A stretch of DNA of 20,009 nt, from positions 101,966-121,974 of the forward strand of contig DBCL01000012.1 in NCBI GenBank assembly GCA_002293025.1, given 5' to 3'. The notes beneath the pieces were generated by a model. That model was not told where the DNA came from. It did no database searches and saw only the letters and a program-made list of their open reading frames with translations. Positions within the stretch are counted from its first letter, which is position 1; each line of letters starts with the position of its first letter. Both the position numbers and the translations under genes were made by a program. Shown here one piece after another: positions 15,192 through 20,009 of the stretch. The DNA comes from Actinobacteria bacterium UBA959. Its GTDB lineage: Bacteria; Actinomycetota; Actinomycetes; S36-B12; UBA5976.

Positions 15192-16147
15192 CCTGGGTGC
15201 GTTGGGGGGTTATTGGTGCTTCTCGAATCGCTCAAAGTTCGTTCATTCCAGGGCTTCGATCAACTAATTCAGGTGAGGTGTTTGCGGTTGCTTCGCGCTC
15301 TTTAGATAAAGCAAAACAGTTTGCTAGCAATAATCAAATACCAACTGCATATGGCTCGTATCAAGAATTAATTGAAGACCCCAATTTGGATGCCATTTAT
15401 GTAGCCCTGCCTCCTATTTTGCATGCACAAACCGCTCTTGATGTGGTGAGATCAGGCAAAGCAGTATTAAGCGAGAAGCCATTTGCCACGTCTGGATTAG
15501 CTGCTAAAGAGTTTGTTGAGAAATCCCCTGTGGATGCTTTAGCGTGGGAAGCGTTTGTTTTTGCTTTTCATCCTCAAACTTCAATTCCTCGTGACTTGAT
15601 AAACGAATTAGGGCCCGTTAAAAGTATCTACAGTCACTTTGTTTACACCCCTTCAAACCCAAACGATTTTCGCAGTGTGGGTGAGTTAGGTGGTGGTGCA
15701 TTGCTAGATGTTGGTAGCTATTGCTTGCGATTTGCACAGCTACTGATGAATTTAACTCCAACGCTTATCTCAGCAAATTCAAGATTTAATGACCTTGGTG
15801 CTAACGATGAAGGATCTGCAGTTTTTCAGTACCCAGACAATGTTGAATTTAAAATGCATTGGAGTAATAAAAAGGCGCGGGAGCAAACAGCCTTAGTTGA
15901 GTATCGAAATGGATCTGCCTTGTTTAACCATCCATTCAGCCCAAATGCTGACTCAACCATCACTATTAATGCTGGTGGATCTAGTCGAGTGATTAAGCCA
16001 GACACTAGGACAACTTGGTATTTCGCTCTAACCCATATCAATCAATCTATAGCTGGCTTGATACCACCAAGCCACCAAATAAAGGACTTTTCGATTGAAC
16101 AGGCCACACTGTTAGAGCAAATTCAAGCTCTTTCCTTAGATAGTTGA
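15188..16147 (+). CDS. Gfo/Idh/MocA family NAD(P)-dependent oxidoreductase
   Basis: 319-residue sugar or diol oxidoreductase of the Gfo/Idh/MocA family. The N-terminal Rossmann fold begins RWGVIGASRIAQS (5-17), with the dinucleotide-binding glycines, and continues through ALPPILHAQTALDVVRSGKAVLSEKPFA (about 73-100), where EKP (96-98) carries the conserved catalytic-region lysine Lys97. The C-terminal half has GGGALLDVGSYCLR, the GxxxDxGxY substrate-domain signature. It resembles dihydrodiol or D-xylose dehydrogenase-like members, but the substrate cannot be told from sequence. The GTG start shares four bases with the htpX stop (GTGA), so it is coupled to htpX although no functional link to a protease is known; it may simply be a passenger in the operon. 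Its stop lies in the stem of a perfect hairpin. Confidence 0.9.
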   Translation: MTWVRWGVIGASRIAQSSFIPGLRSTNSGEVFAVASRSLDKAKQFASNNQIPTAYGSYQELIEDPNLDAIYVALPPILHAQTALDVVRSGKAVLSEKPFATSGLAAKEFVEKSPVDALAWEAFVFAFHPQTSIPRDLINELGPVKSIYSHFVYTPSNPNDFRSVGELGGGALLDVGSYCLRFAQLLMNLTPTLISANSRFNDLGANDEGSAVFQYPDNVEFKMHWSNKKAREQTALVEYRNGSALFNHPFSPNADSTITINAGGSSRVIKPDTRTTWYFALTHINQSIAGLIPPSHQIKDFSIEQATLLEQIQALSLDS

Positions 16148-16161
16148 ATTCTCAACTATCT
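16138..16161 (+). terminator. Perfect 10-bp hairpin spanning the oxidoreductase stop codon
   Basis: AGATAGTTGA (16138-16147) pairs perfectly with TCAACTATCT (16152-16161) around an ATTC loop; the stop codon TGA is the last three bases of the left arm. The stem is AT-rich and followed by TTAAGTTAGGG rather than a T-run, so termination is uncertain. It may instead end or stabilise the lemA-htpX message, or be a protein-binding site. Confidence 0.45.
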
Positions 16162-16228
16162 TAAGTTAGGGTTCAGCCAAGATCGATAACACTTGAGGAA
16201 ACTAACCCTCATCTTTGAAAGGTAACAA

Positions 16229-16636
16229 ATGGATGCTCTATTTTTAGTGGGTCGAATTATGTTCGCCCTAGTTTTTCTTGGTTCAGCAGTTGGTCACCTC
16301 AAAAATGCTCAAGGAATGGCCGGTTATGCAACATCTAAAGGCATTCCTCGCGCCAAAGAAGCTGTTTTGTTAACTGGTGTCATGCTGCTAGTTGGTGCCG
16401 TATCGGTTGTGCTTGGTGCATACGCCGATCTGGGCGCATTACTACTCATTGCCTTTTTGCTACCAACTGCTTTCTTAATGCATGCATTTTGGAAAGAAAC
16501 AGATGCTATGGCCAAGATGGGCGAACAAGTCCAATTCTTGAAGAACGTTGGCTTAGCCGGTGGAGCCATATTCCTATACGTACTTCTACAGACTAAATCT
16601 GACTTTGACTTTATGTTAACTGGCAATCTGTTCTAA
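16229..16636 (+). CDS. DoxX family integral membrane protein
   Basis: 135-residue membrane protein of the DoxX/DoxD-like family with four predicted membrane helices (about 3-22, 44-64, 66-86 and 104-121). The opening LVGRIMFALVFLGSAVGHL, with the conserved arginine early in helix 1 and a histidine at its end, is typical of DoxX-like proteins, as is GYATSKGIPRAKEAVLLTGV between helices 1 and 2. The molecular function is poorly defined; relatives are linked to quinone or thiosulfate oxidation and, in mycobacteria, to a membrane complex with superoxide dismutase and a thiol reductase. Neither partner is visible here. AAAGG lies six bases before the ATG. A possible promoter is TTAAGT (16161-16166), an 18-base spacer, then GATAAC. 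It is transcribed toward the esterase and ends at a strong terminator. Confidence 0.82.
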   Translation: MDALFLVGRIMFALVFLGSAVGHLKNAQGMAGYATSKGIPRAKEAVLLTGVMLLVGAVSVVLGAYADLGALLLIAFLLPTAFLMHAFWKETDAMAKMGEQVQFLKNVGLAGGAIFLYVLLQTKSDFDFMLTGNLF

Positions 16637-16646
16637 TTACTTAACC

Positions 16647-16686
16647 AACCCAAAAGGACCCAAGTTTTCTTGGGTCCTTTTGGGTT
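16647..16686 (+). terminator. Strong terminator between convergent doxX and esterase genes
   Basis: A perfect 18-bp stem (16647-16664 with 16669-16686) around a TTTT loop, core AGGACCCAAG/CTTGGGTCCT. On the plus strand it is followed by TTTCACTTTTGTTTTG, a U-rich trailer, so it should stop doxX transcription. On the minus strand it begins immediately after the esterase stop codon, but no T-run follows, so termination there would be weaker. Confidence 0.85.
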
Positions 16687-17466
16687 TCACTTTTGTTTTG
16701 TTTGCCACCAAAGTAGTGCCTGTGGTAATCGCTGGGCCCAGCTAATTTCATCATGGTTGGCATCTTTGAATACCTGAGTGTGAACATCAAGTCCATTGAC
16801 CACAAATAACTGATCTGCATATTTTTGTAATGGTAAAAACTCAGCATCTAATCCAACATCACCTTGATCGAACCAATACTTAGTCTTTTTTGGTAACTGT
16901 TCTATTAACAATCTTGTTCCAGTCTCACCTAAGGCGGGCCACCCAGTGGACATAGCAATTGCCATTTCAAATCTGTTAGGAGACTTAATTGCTGCAACTA
17001 ATGATCCAATGGCTCCCATGGAGGCTCCAAGAATTGCGGTTTGTTTGGGTATAAAAGTTGTGGACAGTTTCCTTTCCAAATAATTAAAGAGCTCTAGTTG
17101 TAAAAAACTTTGAAATTTATTTCCAGTTGGAGCGTAACTTCTATCAATTCCCAAATAACCCTCAAATGTGCCTAATACTTCTGGATTTACATCTAAAAGG
17201 TCTTGGGGGGCATAATCGCTGTAACGGCTATTTGATCCATTTTCAATTGCCACAATTATTGGTGGATCGAAGTTCGTTGAATCCATTTGAGCAATCACAT
17301 CTTGAACCTGCCAGGCCTTATTAAAGTGAGATCGCTGTGGATAGAAAACGTTTTCGCCATCTAGCATCACTAGCAACCAAGGGTCAGTCGTTAGCAATTC
17401 AGTGGACGGAGTCCAGACCAAAATTTGTCTATTTTGCACGGAATATTCATTGATTTGGCCTAGCAA
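16687..17466 (-). CDS. Alpha/beta-hydrolase of the esterase D / enterochelin esterase-like family
   Basis: 259-residue serine hydrolase of the PF00756 type. The nucleophile elbow is GASMG (147-151, Ser149), with the oxyanion-side strand LLVMLDGENVFYP (31-43), typical of enterochelin esterase-like proteins. GDVGLD (202-207) can supply the acid (Asp203 or Asp207) and ANHDEISW (236-243) the histidine (His238). There is no signal peptide, so it is probably cytoplasmic. The substrate is unknown; siderophore, acyl or carbohydrate esters are all possible, and no siderophore gene is nearby. The start is a TTG chosen because GGGGGAGG ends five bases upstream; no in-frame ATG lies near. A perfect palindrome CCCACGTGGG is 16 bases upstream of the start. 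It is divergent from the cold shock gene and convergent with doxX. Confidence 0.85.
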   Translation of the reverse strand: MLGQINEYSVQNRQILVWTPSTELLTTDPWLLVMLDGENVFYPQRSHFNKAWQVQDVIAQMDSTNFDPPIIVAIENGSNSRYSDYAPQDLLDVNPEVLGTFEGYLGIDRSYAPTGNKFQSFLQLELFNYLERKLSTTFIPKQTAILGASMGAIGSLVAAIKSPNRFEMAIAMSTGWPALGETGTRLLIEQLPKKTKYWFDQGDVGLDAEFLPLQKYADQLFVVNGLDVHTQVFKDANHDEISWAQRLPQALLWWQTKQK

Positions 17467-17630
17467 TTCAACCTCCCCCTACCCCACGTGGGTGCTTAGT
17501 TTCACACTCAATTCTCATCGCGTATGCTCCTCCACGCGCCAGTAAATCCGGCGTTGCGGTCCCGTTCGTGTGTTTCATTAGCGGGCACCACACCACCCGC
17601 TGTAAAACGCAAGAATGATAGGAAATACGC
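17467..17630. promoter_or_regulatory. Divergent region with cold-shock leader and CACGTG palindrome
   Basis: 164 bases between the esterase and csp starts, richer in G+C than the flanking genes. A perfect 10-base palindrome CCCACGTGGG (17483-17492) lies next to the esterase start. Toward csp, TTCACA (17501-17506), 16 bases, then TATGCT (17523-17528) is a plausible promoter, giving a leader of about 95 bases. The leader can form a hairpin AGCGGG (17580-17585) with CCCGCT (17596-17601) around the loop CACCACACCA, some 30 bases before the csp start. Confidence 0.4.
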
Positions 17631-17834
17631 ATGACCGTTGGAACCGTAAAGTGGTTCAACAATGAAAAAGGCTTTGGCTTCATCACCCCAGATGGTGGCG
17701 GCGCAGACGTCTTTGTTCACTACCGCTCAATAGAAGGAAACGGCTACCGTTCACTTCAAGAAAATCAGCGCGTTGAGTTCGAGATCACCCAAGGCGAAAA
17801 AGGCCCACAGGCCTCAAACGTCAACGCGATCTAG
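17631..17834 (+). CDS. cspA: Cold shock protein, CspA family
   Basis: 67-residue single OB-fold nucleic-acid-binding protein that melts RNA structure. RNP1 is KGFGFI (13-18) and RNP2 VFVH (27-30), within TVKWFNNEKGFGFITPD and ADVFVHYRSI. The aromatic residues Trp8, Phe9, Phe15, Phe17, Phe28 and His30 that stack on bases are all present, and the length matches actinobacterial CspA/CspB proteins. AGGA lies seven bases before the ATG. The predicted long structured leader fits the post-transcriptional control known for csp genes. It is monocistronic: divergent from the esterase gene and ended by a strong hairpin shared with the decarboxylase gene. Whether it is cold-induced or constitutive cannot be told. 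Confidence 0.97.
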   Translation: MTVGTVKWFNNEKGFGFITPDGGGADVFVHYRSIEGNGYRSLQENQRVEFEITQGEKGPQASNVNAI

Positions 17835-17850
17835 TCTTCGCTCGGTTTAA

Positions 17851-17887
17851 AACAAACCCCCGCTTCCACTGGAAGCGGGGGTTTGTT
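17851..17887. terminator. Bidirectional terminator between convergent csp and decarboxylase genes
   Basis: A perfect 17-bp stem (17851-17867 with 17871-17887) with loop ACT and a CCCCCGCTTCC/GGAAGCGGGGG core. The ends AACAAA/TTTGTT give a U-rich 3' side in both directions (TTTGTTATTT on plus, TTTGTTTTAAA on minus). The decarboxylase stop codon overlaps the right arm, so one element ends both transcripts. Confidence 0.9.
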
Positions 17888-19253
17888 ATTTAGGAACTGC
17901 AGCTAGAGCCATCTCTAAAGTAGTTGATGGATGCAAGAAAACTAACCTGCCAACTACTTCACCATTCCAAGCGGATGGAGCAACAAATGCTATTTGAGAT
18001 TGTAGTAGTTCTGCAGCCCACTTTTGATAATCAGTTTCATTCCAGTCTTTTCGCTTAAACAGAATAATTGATAACTGTGGTTCATTGATTAATTCAATGT
18101 TTGGATTCTTCTTCATTTCACGTGCAACTTGATGGGTAAGATCAATACTGCTTTCAATTGCGCTGGTGTATGCATCTGTTCCATAGGTAATCAAACTAAA
18201 CCAAAAAGCTAAACCGCGAGCTCTTCTAGTTAAGTGATGTGCATAATCTGAGGGGTTCCAATCATCGGGGCCATGCAGCACATCTAAATAACTTGCATGC
18301 TGAGTGTGCACTTGTTTGGCTAAATTAGGATTGCGATAGATAACAGCTGCACTATCAAACGGTGCAAACAGCCATTTATGTGGATCGATAATAAATGAAT
18401 CAGCGTGCTCAAACCCTTTAAACAAAGGCTTAACACTTGGTGCCAACAATGCTGCAGCGCCGTAAGCCCCATCTATGTGAAACCAGAGGTCATGTTTCTT
18501 GGCAACTTGAGCAATACTTTCTAAATCATCAATGATCCCAGCATTTGTGGTACCTGAAGTTGCCACGACTGCAATCACGTTTTCTGGATGAGGATCTGAG
18601 TTTAAAGTTCGTTCTAGAGCATCTCCAGTTAAGCGATGATTCTCAGTTTTAACAACTAGTGCTTCTATATCTAAAATTGACAGCGCTCGCTCGATTGATG
18701 AATGTGCCTGTTCACTAACAGCAACTCGCACTAGTGATCGTTTTTCTAGATTGCGAGCCGTACGTTGGGTGTCTCTTGCAACCGTTAACGCAGCCAGATT
18801 TGCAGAGCTGCCTCCACTCACAAAAGTTCCACCAGCAGTGCTTGGCAATCCAGCAGCATCGCTTAAGAATTTAAGTGCTTGATTCTCAGCAGCAATCGCA
18901 CCTGCCGCCTCAAGCCAAGAAATTCCTTGCAGCGATGCTGCTGAGATAACTGAGTCAAATAACAGTGATGCTTTAGTGGGTGCTGCAGGAATAAATGCAA
19001 AATACTTAGGACTATCGGCACTAATCACCATTCGAGATAGATCTTGATCATAAAGTTTTAAAGCTGCTTCATAACCAATTCCATCTTTAGTGATTAAATC
19101 TTTGAGTAGTGATTCCAGTTTGGACACATCATCAATGCCATCTAGAGGGGTTTCGATTAAAGCCAGCCGATCGCGCACATATTCCAACACTCCTTCGGCC
19201 ATCTGAGCGTCAAAGGCGTGCATATTTGTTGAGTCTTTCGGAGTAGTGGTCAC
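17886..19253 (-). CDS. PLP-dependent decarboxylase, group II (aromatic amino acid / glutamate decarboxylase-like)
   Basis: 455-residue PLP enzyme of the pyridoxal-dependent decarboxylase family (PF00282). Motifs are FVSGGSSANLAAL (144-156, phosphate binding), EQAHSSIERA (181-190; His184 stacks on the cofactor), ATSGTTNAGIID (231-242), WFHIDGAYGAAAL (257-269; Asp261 holds the pyridine nitrogen) and DPHKWLFAPFD (290-300; Lys293 forms the Schiff base). It should release CO2 from an amino acid, giving an amine; tyrosine, tryptophan, DOPA, glutamate or aspartate cannot be separated from sequence. The start is a GTG within a perfect palindrome, without a good ribosome-binding site; TAGGCT nine bases upstream could serve a leaderless transcript. 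The ATG ten codons further in is an alternative start. It is divergent from the saccharopine-dehydrogenase-like gene. Confidence 0.9.
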   Translation of the reverse strand: MTTTPKDSTNMHAFDAQMAEGVLEYVRDRLALIETPLDGIDDVSKLESLLKDLITKDGIGYEAALKLYDQDLSRMVISADSPKYFAFIPAAPTKASLLFDSVISAASLQGISWLEAAGAIAAENQALKFLSDAAGLPSTAGGTFVSGGSSANLAALTVARDTQRTARNLEKRSLVRVAVSEQAHSSIERALSILDIEALVVKTENHRLTGDALERTLNSDPHPENVIAVVATSGTTNAGIIDDLESIAQVAKKHDLWFHIDGAYGAAALLAPSVKPLFKGFEHADSFIIDPHKWLFAPFDSAAVIYRNPNLAKQVHTQHASYLDVLHGPDDWNPSDYAHHLTRRARGLAFWFSLITYGTDAYTSAIESSIDLTHQVAREMKKNPNIELINEPQLSIILFKRKDWNETDYQKWAAELLQSQIAFVAPSAWNGEVVGRLVFLHPSTTLEMALAAVPK

Positions 19254-19260
19254 GGTGACC
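19248..19260. repeat. Perfect palindrome over the decarboxylase start codon
   Basis: GGTCAC-G-GTGACC, with the decarboxylase GTG start codon inside it (19251-19253 on the minus strand). It could be an operator or an mRNA hairpin hiding the start codon; a 13-base palindrome may also be chance. Confidence 0.4.
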
Positions 19261-19352
19261 CAAGCCTAGAAGGCTGAGTGGGGTCGGGGGGTCCTGTTGG
19301 CTGAAAGGGGGGTCTTCGGCTATCTTGGCCTCAACCGTAAGGGGTGAAATCC
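19254..19352 (+). promoter_or_regulatory. G-rich divergent promoter region of the saccharopine-dehydrogenase-like gene
   Basis: Between opposing starts. A plus-strand promoter is TTGGCT (19297-19302), an 18-base spacer, then TATCTT (19321-19326). AAGGGG (19339-19344) lies eight bases before the GTG start and is a good ribosome-binding site. G-runs occur at 19280-19283, 19286-19291 and 19307-19312, unusual for this AT-rich sequence. Two imperfect copies of GGCTGA followed by G-runs and TC lie at 19272-19285 and 19299-19314. Confidence 0.45.
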
Positions 19353-20009
19353 GTGAAGGCCCTCGTAATTGGAGCGGGCGGAGTCGGAAGTGCGATCGCG
19401 AACATTGCTTCGCGACGGCAATTTCTATCAGAGATGGTCATAGCTGACCATGATCTCAGCCGGGCAGAGGCTGCTGCTAAAAGAACAAATGATCCAAGGT
19501 TTAAGGCTGCCAAAGTAGATGCGGGTGATGTTGAAGACCTGCGTGAACTAATCCGTAACCTGGATCCAGACATTGTGGTTAACGCTGTTGACCCTAGATT
19601 CGTAATGCCAATTTTTAGAGCATGCGAAGTTGAAGGTGCCAACTACATGGATATGGCGATGTCATTATCGAGACCACACCCTGAATACCCATACACCGAA
19701 TGTGGTGTAAAACTAGGTGACGAACAATTCGCCAGAGACTGGAATTGGATTGAACGTGAAATTTATGCAGTTGTTGGCATGGGAGTTGAACCAGGATTAA
19801 GTGATGTGTTTGCCCGCTATGCCTCAGACACAATGTTTAGTCGAATAGACACATTGACTGTATTAGATGGTTCAAGTTTAGTAGTTGAAGGTTATGACTT
19901 TGCACCTTCTTTTAGTATCTGGACAACCATTGAAGAATGTTTGAATCCACCTGTTATTTGGGAAGATGGAATTGGTTGGTTCACAACTGCACCATTTAGT
20001 GAACCAGAG
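19353..20009 (+). CDS. Saccharopine dehydrogenase-like oxidoreductase (partial, runs off right edge)
   Basis: The first 219 codons of a gene with no stop before the window ends. The GTG start is set by AAGGGG eight bases upstream. The N-terminal Rossmann fold reads MKALVIGAGGVGSAIANIA (1-19), with the GxGxxG dinucleotide loop, then VIADHDLSRAEAAAKR (29-44), DIVVNAVDPRF (73-83), GANYMDMAMS (94-103) and GVEPGLSDVFARYA (near 143-156). This is the LYS9/saccharopine-reductase family, which also includes carboxynorspermidine synthases and uncharacterised members. In a bacterium without an obvious saccharopine pathway the substrate is unclear; a lysine-degradation or polyamine reaction is possible. 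It is divergent from an amino-acid decarboxylase, which hints at amine or amino-acid metabolism but does not prove it. Confidence 0.85.
   Translation, partial: MKALVIGAGGVGSAIANIASRRQFLSEMVIADHDLSRAEAAAKRTNDPRFKAAKVDAGDVEDLRELIRNLDPDIVVNAVDPRFVMPIFRACEVEGANYMDMAMSLSRPHPEYPYTECGVKLGDEQFARDWNWIEREIYAVVGMGVEPGLSDVFARYASDTMFSRIDTLTVLDGSSLVVEGYDFAPSFSIWTTIEECLNPPVIWEDGIGWFTTAPFSEPE

Noticed and set aside
17468..17720. Two minus-strand open frames of about 70 codons overlapping csp.
   Set aside because: Antisense shadows of the csp gene and its promoter region; no starts with ribosome-binding sites and no family resemblance.
1..20009. Search for CRISPR arrays, insertion sequences, toxin-antitoxin pairs, phage or defence genes.
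   Set aside because: None seen: no regularly spaced repeats, no transposase or integrase motifs, and every sizeable gap is accounted for. The window looks like a chromosomal housekeeping region.

Overview
The window is AT-leaning (clearly under 50% G+C by eye) and gene-dense, with short intergenic gaps and several stop/start overlaps. The protein repertoire fits a small-genome, AT-rich actinobacterium of the freshwater 'acI'/Nanopelagicales kind: a single-chain GcvP followed by gcvT and gcvH, a cytoplasmic-looking M13 metallopeptidase, an actinobacterial-type 67-residue cold shock protein, and possible leaderless promoters of the TANNNT type. The lineage is an inference from protein style and composition; no rRNA or other phylogenetic marker is present.

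Layout. Left block, minus strand (161-9205): an M13 peptidase, an 86-residue protein resembling the C-terminal domain of DnaX, an NhaA Na+/H+ antiporter, a secreted glucose/sorbosone-dehydrogenase-like beta-propeller, then (after a 272-base gap) pyruvate phosphate dikinase and a GlcD-type FAD-linked 2-hydroxyacid dehydrogenase. Middle block, plus strand (9318-16636): the glycine cleavage operon gcvP-gcvT-gcvH, then lemA, an HtpX-like M48 protease, a Gfo/Idh/MocA oxidoreductase and a DoxX-like membrane protein. Right block: an esterase (minus) convergent with doxX, a cold shock gene (plus), a PLP-dependent decarboxylase (minus) convergent with the cold shock gene, and a saccharopine-dehydrogenase-like gene (plus) running off the right edge. 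Two long perfect hairpins separate the two convergent pairs.

How the genes may work together. GlcD oxidises glycolate or a related 2-hydroxyacid (glycolate would give glyoxylate, a precursor of glycine), the glycine cleavage proteins split glycine into CO2, ammonia and a one-carbon unit on tetrahydrofolate, and PpdK links pyruvate to phosphoenolpyruvate. This suggests use of small C2/C3 compounds, but the genes lie in different transcription units and the link is inference. GcvL (dihydrolipoyl dehydrogenase), GlcE/GlcF and a PPDK regulatory protein are not in the window.

I see no mobile element, CRISPR array, rRNA, convincing tRNA or phage gene, and no strong candidate for a new biological system. 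The points most worth a second look are the stand-alone DnaX-tail-like protein, the gap upstream of ppdK with its unexplained open frame and repeated TTGCAATC octamer, the relocated start of the M13 peptidase, the G-rich divergent promoter near 19,300, and the cold shock gene's long leader.
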